A stretch of 64,000 nucleotides of DNA from contig NZ_CP141614.1 in NCBI RefSeq assembly GCF_035593265.1, positions 1,116,001 through 1,180,000 on the forward strand, in the 5' to 3' direction. This document shows, in pieces, positions 17,611-26,860 of this stretch. This stretch comes from Limnochorda sp. LNt (lineage in GTDB: Bacteria > Bacillota > Limnochordia > Limnochordales > Geochordaceae). The notes under the pieces are model-generated. The model was not told the origin of the DNA, made no database searches, and saw nothing but the letters and a program-made list of their open reading frames with translations. The stretch's first letter is position 1, and the number at the start of each line of letters is the position of its first letter. Made by a program: the position numbers and the translations under genes.

Positions 17611-18039
17611 TCACCGGCTGGTGCCGATGCGCTCGACGATGGTCATGGCGGTGCCCACCACCACCAAGAAGACCCCCACGTCGAACAGGACGGCACTGGC
17701 CATCTCCACGTGTCCCAGCACGGGCAGGTCGAGCGCCACGACGGCGCTGGTGAGAAAGGGTCGTCCCGCCAGCATGGCACCGATGCCAGTCAGGGCCGCC
17801 ACCAGGAGCCCCAGAGGGGCCAGCGACGCGAAGTCCCATCGCTTGCGCCGGCGATCCGCCGAAGGGTGTGCCAGGCCCATCCCGGCCATGCGCATCAGCG
17901 TCAGCGCGGCGGCGCTGACCAGTCCGGCGATGAAGCCGCCACCCGGTTCGTTGTGGCCCCGCAACAAGAGGTACAACGCGTACACCACGGTGGTCGGCAC
18001 GGCCAGCCGGGCCGTCGTGCGGAGGATGACCTCGTTCAT
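17611..18039 (-). CDS. mnhB: Mrp Na+/H+ antiporter subunit B
   Basis: 142 residues, four helices, with the MrpB motif LLLRGHNEPGGGFIAGLVSA and a C-terminal FDVGVFLVVVGTAMTIV. The ATG overlaps the mnhA stop as ATGA, showing tight coupling. Confidence 0.93.
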   Translation of the reverse strand: MNEVILRTTARLAVPTTVVYALYLLLRGHNEPGGGFIAGLVSAAALTLMRMAGMGLAHPSADRRRKRWDFASLAPLGLLVAALTGIGAMLAGRPFLTSAVVALDLPVLGHVEMASAVLFDVGVFLVVVGTAMTIVERIGTSR

Positions 18040-20492
18040 GCCCGCTCCAGACCCCCCGGGCTCGCCACCTTCGAGGAAGGGGCTGCGTTCGAGGAGGGGG
18101 CTGCGTCGGACAGGTCCTCGGTCACGAGGGGCGGGAACGCCAGGCGCTCATCCGGACCGGCGCCATGTCGTCGGGCCGGTCGGCGCATCAGCCCCGCGAC
18201 GGCCAGCGCGGCGATGGCCAACACGGTGATCTCGCCCAGCGTGTCGAGCCCGCGAAAGTCGACGAGGATGACGTTGACCACGTTGCGCCCTCCGCCCAGG
18301 GGCAGGCTCGTCTCCAGGAAGAAGGGCGCGATGCTGGGCCACACCCGATGGGAGGTGAAGATCAGCGTCAGCGTGGCCATGGAGAGGCCAAACCCGATCG
18401 AGAGGGCGGCCGAGGCAGCACGCCGACACGTGCCCACGGGCCGATGTACGAGAGGCGGCAGGTGCCTGAAGGCCAGCACGAAGAGCACCAGCGCGATGCT
18501 CTCGACGATGAGCTGCGTCAAGGCCAGGTCGGGCGCTCGCAGGCTGACGAACAGCACGGCCATGGGCATGCCCACGCCTCCCAGGGCGGCCGCCATGCCC
18601 AGCCGTGATCGCACCGCAAGCGTCGCCAGGGCGCTTGCCGCCATCACCCCCGTCAACGCGACGTCGAAGGGTTCGATGGCCCCCAGCGAGGCCGATCGCC
18701 ACTCGAGTCCCCAGAGTCGCAGGATCACGTAGCCCCACAGCAGGAGGACCGCGGCCACCAGCGACCCGAGGTGGTCGGACAGCCGACCGGTCACGTGGGC
18801 ACGGGTCAGGCGGTCTGCGACCGCGGGCAATTGCCGGACGAAGCCGTCGTACCAGGTGTCGAGACGAAGCGCGGGGGGCATCTGCGGCAGACCCGCCACC
18901 CAGCGATGCCGGGTGGCATAGCCGGCCAGCCCCGCTGCCAGGGCGGCCCCGCTCATCGCGAGAGCCGGGGTCAGGCCGTGCCACAGGCCCGCCTCCACGG
19001 ACGTCCACGCTCCGGCGAGGGCCGAGGTCGCAGGGGTCAAGAGCGCCCCCGATACGAGCTGCGGGCCCACTCCCACCACGAGGGCGAGCCCGCCCAGCAG
19101 CAACGGCGGCCCCAGGAGCGACCAACCGGGGTCATGGCCTGCGCCGTCGTGGGACGAGCCGCCGCGCGCCAGAAAGACCCCGTGGAAGAAGAGGAGGGCG
19201 TAGACCATGGTGAAGCTGCTGCCCAGCACCGCCAGCGCCGGGGCCAGCCACGCGAGGCCAGCCCGGTCGTGACCGAAGTGCCAGGCGGCCTCGAAGAACA
19301 TCTCTTTGCTGACGAAGCCGTTGAGCGGGGGCACCCCTGCCAGAGCCAGGCTCGCCAGGCCCGCGGCCGCCGCCGTCAGCGGCATGGAGCGGGCCAGCCC
19401 TCGGAGCCGCCGCACGTCCCGGGTGCCCGTCTCGTGCTCGACGATGCCCGTCACGAGGAAGAGAGAACCCTTGAAAATGGCGTGGTTGAGCGTGTGGAAG
19501 ACGGCCGCGGCCAGTGCGGCCGGCGTGGCGATGCCGAGGAGGCTCATGATGAGGCCGAGCTGGCTCACGGTCGAGTTGGCCATCAGGGCCTTGAGGTCGG
19601 TCTGCCGCAGGGCCAGGGCAGCCCCCCATACCAGGCTTGCCAGTCCGACGCCCGTCACCAGCCAGGTCCACAGCTCGGTGCCACCCAGCACCCCGACCAT
19701 GCGCGCGACCAGGTAGAGCCCTGCCTTGACCATGGTGGCCGAGTGCAAGAAGGCGCTGACGGGCGTGGGGGCCTCCATGGCGTTGGGAAGCCAGATGTGG
19801 AAGGGCACCTGCGCCGACTTGGCAAAGGCCCCGGCCAGGACCAGGGCGGTGATGAGCGGGTAGCGGGGACTCTGGCGGATCTGGGTGGCCTGGGTGCTCA
19901 GACCCGCCAGGTCGAAGGTGCCCGCCTCGACGTAGAGCAGCACGAAGCCGAGCAGCATGGCCAGCCCGCCGCCGGCCGTGATGAGCAACGCCTTCTGGGC
20001 GCCGTAGCGGGAGCCCTCCTTGTGGTACCAGTAGCCGATGAGCAGGAAGGACGTGACCGAGGTCAGCTCCCAGAAGACGTAGAGGACCGCCAGGTTGCTC
20101 GATAGCACGACCCCCAGCATGGCCCCCATGAAGGCCAGCATGTAGGCGAAGAACCGGCCGTGGTCCTCGTCGGGGCCCAGGTAGGCCGATGCGTACAAGA
20201 GGATGAGGGTGCCCATCCCGGTCACGATGAGGGCGAAGAAGAGGCTGAAGCCGTCGAGTACCAGGCGGATCTCCACGCCCAGCGCGGGCACCCACCGCCA
20301 GGTGGCCGACAGGCTCTCGCCGGCTGCCACCTGAGGGAGGGCCGAAGCCAGGGCAAGGGCCGCGGCCAAGGCGACGGCGGCCGATGCCACGCCGACCCAC
20401 CGGCTCGCCACCCGCCGGGCGAGCAGCGGCGCGAGTGCGCTGGCCACGAAGGGCGCGATGAGGATGATCGTGAGCCAGGTGGATGCTCTCAT
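18036..20492 (-). CDS. mnhA: Mrp Na+/H+ antiporter subunit A (NuoL-like)
   Basis: 818 residues, the usual length for MrpA. The first roughly 500 residues are NuoL-like (SNLAVLYVFWELTSVTSFLL, AKSAQVPFHIWLPNAMEAPT, LNHAIFKGSLFLVTGIVEHE). The C-terminal part (about 600-800) carries the MbhD/MbhE-like extension (LALTQLIVESIALVLFVLAF, VVNVILVDFRGLDTLGE). First gene of mnhABCDEFG. The complex exports Na+ (or K+) in exchange for protons and supports pH and salt homeostasis. The whole operon is intact, in contrast to the first 7 kb. Confidence 0.94.
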   Translation of the reverse strand: MRASTWLTIILIAPFVASALAPLLARRVASRWVGVASAAVALAAALALASALPQVAAGESLSATWRWVPALGVEIRLVLDGFSLFFALIVTGMGTLILLYASAYLGPDEDHGRFFAYMLAFMGAMLGVVLSSNLAVLYVFWELTSVTSFLLIGYWYHKEGSRYGAQKALLITAGGGLAMLLGFVLLYVEAGTFDLAGLSTQATQIRQSPRYPLITALVLAGAFAKSAQVPFHIWLPNAMEAPTPVSAFLHSATMVKAGLYLVARMVGVLGGTELWTWLVTGVGLASLVWGAALALRQTDLKALMANSTVSQLGLIMSLLGIATPAALAAAVFHTLNHAIFKGSLFLVTGIVEHETGTRDVRRLRGLARSMPLTAAAAGLASLALAGVPPLNGFVSKEMFFEAAWHFGHDRAGLAWLAPALAVLGSSFTMVYALLFFHGVFLARGGSSHDGAGHDPGWSLLGPPLLLGGLALVVGVGPQLVSGALLTPATSALAGAWTSVEAGLWHGLTPALAMSGAALAAGLAGYATRHRWVAGLPQMPPALRLDTWYDGFVRQLPAVADRLTRAHVTGRLSDHLGSLVAAVLLLWGYVILRLWGLEWRSASLGAIEPFDVALTGVMAASALATLAVRSRLGMAAALGGVGMPMAVLFVSLRAPDLALTQLIVESIALVLFVLAFRHLPPLVHRPVGTCRRAASAALSIGFGLSMATLTLIFTSHRVWPSIAPFFLETSLPLGGGRNVVNVILVDFRGLDTLGEITVLAIAALAVAGLMRRPARRHGAGPDERLAFPPLVTEDLSDAAPSSNAAPSSKVASPGGLERA

Positions 20493-20541
20493 CTTCCCTA
20501 CATCCTCGCATAGCCCGAAGGCAGGCAGCGTCGGGTGGCGC

Positions 20542-20569
20542 GCCGCCTGCCGGCGAGGCCGGCGGCGGC
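20542..20569. repeat. GC-rich hairpin in the mnhA-MFS divergent gap
   Basis: GCCGCC-T-GCCGGC (20542-20554) pairs with GCCGGCGGCGGC (20558-20569), with one bulged T and a 3-base loop. The gap between divergent genes cannot need a terminator for either, so this may lie in the mnhA 5' leader or be incidental. Confidence 0.35.
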
Positions 20570-20722
20570 CCCGGAGTGGTTACGATGCCTACTTGCGACA
20601 ATCCTCCCCGTCGTGACCCACCCCCTCGAGCGCTGCGGGCGCACGGCGCCCTGGCACCGCGCTCGTCCAGGCTGCGTTGACAACGCGAAGAGTCCGCAGT
20701 ATCTTCCCGAGAAGGCGACTCA

Positions 20723-20743
20723 TTTGCTTTGGCAAACCAAAGC
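20723..20743. promoter_or_regulatory. Overlapping palindromes upstream of the exporter, candidate MarR operator
   Basis: GCTTTGG-CAAA-CCAAAGC (20726-20743) is a perfect 7-bp inverted repeat, overlapped by TTTGC-TTTG-GCAAA (20723-20736). It lies 30 bases before the exporter start, whose operon ends with a MarR-type gene. Autorepression of exporter-marR operons through such sites is common; binding here is inferred. Confidence 0.5.
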
Positions 20744-20772
20744 GACCGCGCCAGCGAACGGAGGGCCACCCC

Positions 20773-22416
20773 GTGGAGGATGTGACGCTCGGGCAGCGTC
20801 TCGATGCCCGGTCCGGTGACGGAGCCAGCACCCCGGCGGCGGTGACCAACCGCATCACGGGCAGCCGCCGGTGGTGGGCGCTGGGGGCCGTCATGGTCTC
20901 GATGTTCTTCTCGTCGTTGGACCAGACCATCGTCTCGGCGGCGATGCCGGTCATCATCGGCGAACTCCACGGCTTCGGCCTGTACGCCTGGGTCTTCACC
21001 GCCTACATGATGGCGTCGGCTATCACGGTGCCCATCTACGGCAAGCTTTCGGACGTGTATGGTCGCAGGCCCTTTTACGTCTTCGGACTGGTCACCTTCA
21101 TGACGGGCTCGGTCCTGGCCGGGCTCGCCCGAGACATGGGCTGGCTGGTGGCGGCGCGGGCGCTGCAGGGCGTGGGGGGTGGGGCGTTGCTCAGCATGCC
21201 GCCGGCCACCATCGGTGACATCTTCAATCCCCGCGAGCGTGCCCGCTGGATGGGGCTGGTCATGACGCTCTTCGGGGTCTCGAGCATCGTCGGGCCGACG
21301 CTCGGCGGCTGGATCACCGATCACCTGGGCTGGCGGTGGGTCTTCTACGTCAACCTGCCGGTGGGTCTGGCCGCGCTGGCGGCTGTCAGCTACGCGCTGC
21401 CCACCGTGCGGCTGCCCGGCCAGGCGCGGGTCGACTGGGCGGGCAGCGCGCTCCTGGTCGCCGGCCTGGTGCCCCTGCTGCTGGCCCTGACGTGGGCGGG
21501 GTCGACGTACCCGTGGGGATCGCCTCGGGTACTGGGGGCCTTCGGCGTCGCGGCCCTCGCGCTGGCCGGCTTCCTGTGGGTAGAGCAGCGGACGCCCGAC
21601 CCGCTGCTGTCGCCTGCGCTCCTCTCCCATCCCGTCTTCCTCTCCGCCGCGTCCGTGGCGCTGCTGGCCTCCGTCACGATGTTCTCAGGCGTGATGTTCA
21701 TGCCGCTCTTCGCGCAAGGGGTGCTGGGCATCTCGGCCGAGGGGTCCGGCATCGTGATGACGCCGATGATGCTCAGCTTCATCGCGGGCAGCGCCCTGAG
21801 CGGCCAGATCCTCTCCCGTACCGGACGCTACAAGGTGCAGGCCGTCGTCGCGGCCGGCGTCGTCATCGTGGGGACCGCGCTGCTGCGGCGGATGGGCGTC
21901 GACGCCGCTCCCCCCGACGTGGTGCGCAACGTGGTGACGCTGGGGCTTGGCATCGGGTCGCTGATGCCCCTCGTCAACGTGGCGGTCCAAAACGCCTTCC
22001 CCTATCGGATGCTGGGGACGGTCAACGCGACCCAGCAATTCGTGCGGTCGCTGGGCGGGGTGCTGGCGGCTCCCATCTTCGGCACCATCCTGACCCGGGG
22101 CTTCCAGCGCAGTCTCGAGCAGCGGCTGTCGGCCCCGGTGGCGGGGGTGGTGGGGCAGATGTCGCTGGATCCGCAGGCCCTCATCACCGCCGAGGCCCAG
22201 GAGCGGGTACGGGCCGTCCTGGCGAGCATGGGGGGCGAGGGGGAGCAGATGGCCCGCACCTTCGTGGAGGCCTTGCGGCAAGCCCTGGCCGACGGGATGG
22301 CCGGCATCTTCGCCGTGGGATGGTGGCTCGCGCTGGCGACGCTGGCGGCCACCCTGTGGCTCAAGGAGATCCCCCTCAAGCGCGACGAGTTTTACCGCGA
22401 GGAGGGCGGCTCGTGA
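20773..22416 (+). CDS. DHA2-family (EmrB/QacA-like) multidrug exporter, 14 helices
   Basis: About 547 residues. Motif D1 (SSLDQTIVSAAMPVI), motif A (GKLSDVYGRRPFYV), motif C (GVSSIVGPTLGGWITDHLGW) and the 14-helix layout place it in the DHA2 drug:proton antiporters. GTG 20773 has GGAGGG 7 bases upstream. An upstream extension rich in Arg is not conserved and would run through the palindromic operator. It is co-transcribed with the MarR gene (GTGA overlap). Substrates are unknown; by class it exports hydrophobic or cationic toxicants. Confidence 0.9.
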   Translation: MEDVTLGQRLDARSGDGASTPAAVTNRITGSRRWWALGAVMVSMFFSSLDQTIVSAAMPVIIGELHGFGLYAWVFTAYMMASAITVPIYGKLSDVYGRRPFYVFGLVTFMTGSVLAGLARDMGWLVAARALQGVGGGALLSMPPATIGDIFNPRERARWMGLVMTLFGVSSIVGPTLGGWITDHLGWRWVFYVNLPVGLAALAAVSYALPTVRLPGQARVDWAGSALLVAGLVPLLLALTWAGSTYPWGSPRVLGAFGVAALALAGFLWVEQRTPDPLLSPALLSHPVFLSAASVALLASVTMFSGVMFMPLFAQGVLGISAEGSGIVMTPMMLSFIAGSALSGQILSRTGRYKVQAVVAAGVVIVGTALLRRMGVDAAPPDVVRNVVTLGLGIGSLMPLVNVAVQNAFPYRMLGTVNATQQFVRSLGGVLAAPIFGTILTRGFQRSLEQRLSAPVAGVVGQMSLDPQALITAEAQERVRAVLASMGGEGEQMARTFVEALRQALADGMAGIFAVGWWLALATLAATLWLKEIPLKRDEFYREEGGS

Positions 22417-22889
22417 TCGCCGAGGCCGAGGTCGAGGTCGACCGGGTGACGCTGGGGTGCCGCCTGGATCGCGCGCTGACCGCGCTGTGTCGGAGGCTGA
22501 GCCAGCAGGCGGCTCGCGCCGGGATGGGGCTCACCCCCGCTCAGCTCTTCGTCTTGCGCGCCTTGCGGGGGCCGCACCCCGTGCGGGTGACCGATCTGGC
22601 CGAGAGGCTCGGCATCGGTGCCAGCGCCGTCACGCTGCTGCTCAACCGCCTCGAGGGCATGGGCCTGGTGGCGCGCCAGCGCGACACGGGCGATCGCCGG
22701 GTGGTGCGGGTGGGGCTCACGCCCGCCGGGCGTGACGTGCTGGCTCAGGTGGAGGCCGAGCGGACGCGGCTCGTCGAGCGCCATCTGGCGCGCCTGTCCG
22801 ATGCTCAGGCCGTCGCCGTGGTCGAGGCGCTGGAGCGACTGGCGCAGGAGGAGCCGGGCGGAGAGGAGGCCGACCTCGTTCCATCGTAA
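22413..22889 (+). CDS. MarR-family transcriptional regulator
   Basis: 158 residues with the winged-helix core LTPAQLFVLRALRG, VTDLAERLGIGASAVTLLLN, RLEGMGLVARQRDTGDRRVV (the DxRxxxV wing) and a C-terminal dimerisation helix. The GTG overlaps the exporter stop by four bases. It probably represses the exporter operon through the palindrome at 20723-20743 and is released by ligand. It ends one base before the convergent ABC permease. Confidence 0.9.
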   Translation: MIAEAEVEVDRVTLGCRLDRALTALCRRLSQQAARAGMGLTPAQLFVLRALRGPHPVRVTDLAERLGIGASAVTLLLNRLEGMGLVARQRDTGDRRVVRVGLTPAGRDVLAQVEAERTRLVERHLARLSDAQAVAVVEALERLAQEEPGGEEADLVPS

Positions 22890-23735
22890 CTAGTGCATCC
22901 CCACCGCGCCCGATGCCTGGATCCGGCGCTCCGCGCCCTTGAAGGCCCGCACCCCTACCACCACGAAGCCGACCGCCGCCAGCGTCAGGATGGCCACGCC
23001 GACGGGCAGCGTCACCAGCGGTCGGGTCCCGAGCACCAGCGCCCGCATCAGGTCGATGCCGTAGGTGACGGGCAGCGCCAGGGCGAGGATCATCAGCGCC
23101 CTGGGCAGGGCCGTGACGGGGAAGTTGATGCCGGACAGCACCTGGATCAGGAAGCTGCCGACGTCGGTCAGGAAGTTGGCCTCCCGGGCGAAGAGCACGA
23201 GCGCGGCGTAGGCGAATCCGAAGCCGTACAGCGCGACGACGGTGGGCACCAGCACCAGCAGAGCCGCTCCCAGCGGGCCGCCCGGCGAGAAGCCGAACAG
23301 GAAGTGGGCCAGCACCAGCACGGAGATCGTGTTGAGGCCCGTCACCACCAGGCCGAAGAGGCTGCGGCCCACCAGCAGCCACAGCCGTGAGTTGGGCGTC
23401 AGCCAGAGGGCCTCCAGGGTGCCCTCGTCCATCTGCTGCTTGAGGGCGAAGCCCAAGCCCCAGAAGACGGCGCTGATGTAGCTGCCGACGATGCTGCCCA
23501 GCAAGACGAACGATAGGAAGTTGGACGTCCCCGTGGCCGCCTCGAAGCCCGGCAGGCGTCCGTCCGCCGTGGCGAAGGCCCTGCCCAGGAAATAGACGGG
23601 CGTCAGCCACATGATGGGTTCGACGAGGCGCATCACGGCGTTGAGCGGGTAGCGCACGAAGACGAGCCACTCCCGCCAGACGGTGGCCACCAGCACCCGC
23701 AGCGCGTCGACGATGACGGCTCCCCCTCCCCGCAT
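22890..23735 (-). CDS. ABC-2 type exporter permease (second of pair)
   Basis: 281 residues with six predicted helices: VWREWLVFVRYPLNAVMRLV, LEALWLTPNSRLWLLVGRSL, and SFLIQVLSGINFPVTALPRA match the ABC-2 membrane family. ATG 23735. Third gene of an ATPase-permease-permease operon; the two permeases likely form a heterodimer. It lacks a signal peptide and has no fused ATPase. The exported substrate (lipid, drug, polysaccharide or peptide) cannot be deduced. Confidence 0.88.
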   Translation of the reverse strand: MRGGGAVIVDALRVLVATVWREWLVFVRYPLNAVMRLVEPIMWLTPVYFLGRAFATADGRLPGFEAATGTSNFLSFVLLGSIVGSYISAVFWGLGFALKQQMDEGTLEALWLTPNSRLWLLVGRSLFGLVVTGLNTISVLVLAHFLFGFSPGGPLGAALLVLVPTVVALYGFGFAYAALVLFAREANFLTDVGSFLIQVLSGINFPVTALPRALMILALALPVTYGIDLMRALVLGTRPLVTLPVGVAILTLAAVGFVVVGVRAFKGAERRIQASGAVGMH

Positions 23736-23752
23736 CGGCGCACCAGCCCCGG

Positions 23753-24568
23753 TCAGTACTGGGCGAGGCTGCCCGTCTGCCGGGCCATGCGCTCGACCAC
23801 TCGAAACAGCCCCACGCCCAGCACCAGCGAGACGACGCCGAAGCAGGCGATGGCGAGGGCGTCGCCCCGGACGCGGTCCCAGCCCCAGCCCGCCAGGGCC
23901 ACCCCTCGCAGGCTGCGCACCGCGTAGGTGAGCGGCAGGGCCCGCGCGAGGCCTTGCATCCAGGCCGGCATCACGTCGATGGGGAAGGTGATGCCGGCGA
24001 AGACCGTGAAGAGCCCCCGTACCAGGAAGACCATGGCCTCCGTCTCTCGCACCCAGAGCACCAGGCTCGCGAAGGTCAGGCCCACCCCCACCACGGAGAG
24101 CACCGACAGCGCCAGGAGCAGCGCCATCAGGGCCAGACTTCCCCTCATTTCGAGCCCGTACAGCAGCCGGAGCTCGACGAGCGTGACGCCCATCAGCGTC
24201 AGCGACTGGAGCACCTGTGCCGCGCCCGCCCCCGCGAGCAGGCCGAAGCGGGAGGCGGGGGAGACCCAGTTGGCCTCCAGCGTCCCTCGCCACTGCTCCT
24301 GGCGCAGGTGCGACCCCAGCATCCACAGCGCCGAGTTGAGCACCATCCAGAGCGTGGTGCCGAGCAGCACGTAGCCGACATAGTCGGCGGTGCCGGCCCT
24401 GGCCTCGAAGGCCGCCAGCCCCTCGCCTGCCGGGCCGGCCAGGGCCCGCCCGAAGAAGACGTAGCCGGCGGGGAAGAGCACCGGCCAGACCAGCAGCCCC
24501 ACGGTCCACGTCGGATAGCGCAGCAGGATGAGCAGCTCCTTGCGGGCCACGGCCCAGGCGGCTCGCAC
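23753..24568 (-). CDS. ABC-2 type exporter permease (first of pair)
   Basis: 271 residues, six helices, with VARKELLILLRYPTWTVGLL, GTLEANWVSPASRFGLLAGA and GLFTVFAGITFPIDVMPAWM, the usual ABC-2 layout. GTG 24568 is preceded by AGAGGGGG. It is 14 bases after the ATPase and 17 before the second permease. The two permeases resemble each other across their length, which suggests an ancient duplication. Confidence 0.88.
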   Translation of the reverse strand: MRAAWAVARKELLILLRYPTWTVGLLVWPVLFPAGYVFFGRALAGPAGEGLAAFEARAGTADYVGYVLLGTTLWMVLNSALWMLGSHLRQEQWRGTLEANWVSPASRFGLLAGAGAAQVLQSLTLMGVTLVELRLLYGLEMRGSLALMALLLALSVLSVVGVGLTFASLVLWVRETEAMVFLVRGLFTVFAGITFPIDVMPAWMQGLARALPLTYAVRSLRGVALAGWGWDRVRGDALAIACFGVVSLVLGVGLFRVVERMARQTGSLAQY

Positions 24569-24582
24569 GTGGGGGCCCCCTC

Positions 24583-25632
24583 TCAATCGCGCAGCGCCCG
24601 ACCCGTCATGGCGATGAAGACATCCTCGAGCGTGGGCTCCTTGACGGAGAACCCCAGCAGGTGAAGCCCCTCGGCAAAGACGGCGTCGAGGATGTCGGCC
24701 ACGTCGCGCCGGCCGTCGGGAAAGGCCAGCGTGAGGCGGGTGACCGACGCCTCCTGGTCCTCCTGGGCCGACGCCAGACGCAGGTCGCCGAGACGCGCCC
24801 TCAATCGCTCGAGGTCGTGGCCGAGGCCGGCCACCTCCAGTCGAAAGAGGCGATGGGCCGCCAGCCGGCGCTTGAGCGCGGAGGGGGTGTCGCAGGCCAC
24901 GATCCGCCCGTGGTCGATGATGGCGACCCGGTCGCAGAGGAAGTCCGCCTCCTCCATGTAGTGGGTCGTCAGCAGGATGGCCCGGCCCTCGGCCTTGAGC
25001 TCCAGCACCAGCTCGCGCAGGGTACGGGCGGCCTGGGGGTCCAGCCCCAGCGTCGGCTCGTCCAGCAAGAGCGCCGGCGGGTCGTGCAGCAGCGCCCTGG
25101 CCAGCGAGAGGCGCTGGCGCATGCCCGTGGAGTAGCGCTCGACCAGCTCGTCGGCGCGTGCGGTGAGGCCGAGGCGGTCCAGCACCGCCTCGACGCGGCC
25201 CGGGATGGCACGGGCGGGCACGCGGTAGAGGGTGGCGAAGTAGTGGAGGTTCTCGCGGCCGGTGAGCTTCCAGTAGAGGTGGCGCTCGCCGGCCATCACG
25301 ACCCCGAGGCAGCCTCGCGCGGCCGCGGGCGCCTCCAAGACGTCGTGCCCGCAGATGGCGGCGCGCCCGCTCGAGGGCTCCACCAGGGTCGAGAGCATCC
25401 GAATGAGGGTGCTCTTGCCCGCCCCGTTGGGACCCAGCAGCCCCAGCACCTCGCCGGGTCGTACCTCGAGGCTGACCGAGTCGACGGCCACCAGCCACTC
25501 GCTGGGAGCGGCCGTGCCATCGTCGCTGCCTCGGCGTCGCCCGAGACGCCGGAGCAGCCGCGACGGACGTGCGACCCTCCGCCTGAAGCGCTTGGTCAGG
25601 TCACGTGCCACGATGACGCCGTCGCCGGACAC
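24583..25632 (-). CDS. ABC exporter ATPase (DrrA/CcmA-like)
   Basis: About 349 residues. Walker A GPNGAGKST, signature YSTGMRQRLSLA, Walker B ALLLDEPTLGLD and H-loop TTHYMEEAD are all intact, and a C-terminal domain ends with PTLEDVFIAMTGR, typical of DrrA-like exporters. A basic, serine-rich insertion (about 25-40) precedes the first strand. The GTG at 25632 has GGAGGG 9 bases upstream; an ATG at 25641 and a GTG at 25650 are alternatives. First gene of the three-gene exporter operon, behind a strong sigma-A promoter. Confidence 0.9.
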   Translation of the reverse strand: MSGDGVIVARDLTKRFRRRVARPSRLLRRLGRRRGSDDGTAAPSEWLVAVDSVSLEVRPGEVLGLLGPNGAGKSTLIRMLSTLVEPSSGRAAICGHDVLEAPAAARGCLGVVMAGERHLYWKLTGRENLHYFATLYRVPARAIPGRVEAVLDRLGLTARADELVERYSTGMRQRLSLARALLHDPPALLLDEPTLGLDPQAARTLRELVLELKAEGRAILLTTHYMEEADFLCDRVAIIDHGRIVACDTPSALKRRLAAHRLFRLEVAGLGHDLERLRARLGDLRLASAQEDQEASVTRLTLAFPDGRRDVADILDAVFAEGLHLLGFSVKEPTLEDVFIAMTGRALRD

Positions 25633-25683
25633 GGGGCCCATCCCTCCCACCGGCCGCGCCGATGCGCGATACGATCATCAACG

Positions 25684-25712
25684 AATTTAATCTAGGATAT
25701 AAAGGATGTCAA
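25684..25712 (-). promoter_or_regulatory. Near-consensus sigma-A promoter of the ABC exporter operon
   Basis: On the minus strand TTGACA (25712-25707) is followed by a 17-base spacer and TAAATT (25689-25684), in an unusually AT-rich island. It gives a leader of roughly 45 bases to the ATPase start. Consensus strength is notable next to the otherwise GC-rich intergenic DNA. Confidence 0.75.
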
Positions 25713-25809
25713 TAGAGGAGATACATGTCGTACAGTAGGACGTGGGCCCCGCGAGCGCGAGCCCGGCCGGAGCGGGGGACGCCCGTCATGCCATGCCAGC
25801 CGGCAGGTC

Positions 25810-26379
25810 TCAGACGCCGGCCGGAGCGGCTCGCTCTCGCAGCAGATGGGCGAAGGCTCGCCTCATCTTGGCCAGTTTGGGCGCGATGACCAGCTGGCAG
25901 TAGGGCTGGAAGGGGTTGCGCTCGTAGTAGCGCTGATGATAAGCCTCGGCAGGATAGAAGCGCTCGAAGGGGACCACCTGTGTCACGATGGGCGCCTCCC
26001 AGACGCCCTCGCGCTCGAGCCGCTGGATGACGCGCTCGGCGGCTGCCCTCTGCTCGGGCGAGTGGTAGAAGATGACGGAGCGGTACTGGGGCCCCACGTC
26101 GGCGCCCTGCCGGTCGGGGGTCGTCGGGTCGTGGATGGCGAAGAAGATCTCCAGGATCTGCTCGTAGCGGATGACCGACGGATCGAAGGTGACCTGCACC
26201 ACCTCGGCGTGCCCCGTGGTGCCCGTGCAGACCTGCTCGTAGGTCGGGTGCTCCACGTGGCCGCCTGCGTAGCCGGAGACCACCGCGTGCACCCCCTTGA
26301 CACCCTGGAAGGCCGCCTCCAGACACCAGAAGCAGCCGCCGCCGAGGGTGGCCACCTCACGACGCGCACCGGTGCTCAT
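25810..26379 (-). CDS. msrA: Peptide-methionine (S)-S-oxide reductase MsrA
   Basis: 189 residues. Catalytic Cys in GGGCFWCLEAAFQGV, then GYAGGHVEHPTYEQVCTGTTGH, and QYRSVIFYHSPEQ. A C-terminal YERNPFQPYCQLVIAPKL provides a candidate resolving Cys. ATG 26379 follows GAGGAGG. It reduces the S-epimer of methionine sulfoxide and is a second MsrA beside the MsrAB fusion. It is monocistronic, with the hypothetical gene divergent. Confidence 0.93.
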   Translation of the reverse strand: MSTGARREVATLGGGCFWCLEAAFQGVKGVHAVVSGYAGGHVEHPTYEQVCTGTTGHAEVVQVTFDPSVIRYEQILEIFFAIHDPTTPDRQGADVGPQYRSVIFYHSPEQRAAAERVIQRLEREGVWEAPIVTQVVPFERFYPAEAYHQRYYERNPFQPYCQLVIAPKLAKMRRAFAHLLRERAAPAGV

Positions 26380-26557
26380 CGCATCCGACCTCCTCGGCGG
26401 TAGCATACCCGATGGGCTCACCCCCCGCCGGACGCCTCCGAAGGCCTCGGCCGTGCAATGGACGTGCAGCAGGCGGTCCACCAAGGGGGGAGGGAGCCCC
26501 TCCGGCGGCGGCGAACTCCCCCCCGCACCCGGGCCATGCCCGAGAGGGGGCCAGCGC

Positions 26558-26836
26558 GTGGCGGGTCTGGCGGGCGTCGGCCTCTTTCGTTACCGGCAAT
26601 CGCTGTGGTGGCGGCCGTCGGAGCTGGCGCGGCGGCTCGCGGCGCTCGACCGCGAGGCAGGCCTGCAGGCCATCGGTGCCATCAGCCGCCTGGGTGACCG
26701 CCTGGCCGCCATCGAGGAGCCCTCCAGCCGGCTGGTGCCTGCCGTCGTCGAGCATCTGCGGGCACAGGAGCAGACCGCCGAAGAGCGGACCCGACGCTGG
26801 CTGGCCCTGACGGGCCGCATCGACGCGCGGGCGTGA
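26558..26836 (+). CDS. Small uncharacterised alpha-helical protein
   Basis: A GTG start with GAGGGGG 7 bases upstream opens 92 residues: a short hydrophobic start (VAGLAGVGLFRYRQSL), then amphipathic helices (ELARRLAALDREAGLQAIGA, LVPAVVEHLRAQEQTAEER) likely to form a coiled coil. No family is recognised. Composition and ribosome site support coding; length and high GC leave doubt. Confidence 0.45.
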   Translation: MAGLAGVGLFRYRQSLWWRPSELARRLAALDREAGLQAIGAISRLGDRLAAIEEPSSRLVPAVVEHLRAQEQTAEERTRRWLALTGRIDARA

Positions 26837-26860
26837 GAGCCCCCCGACGGGGAGGCGCCC

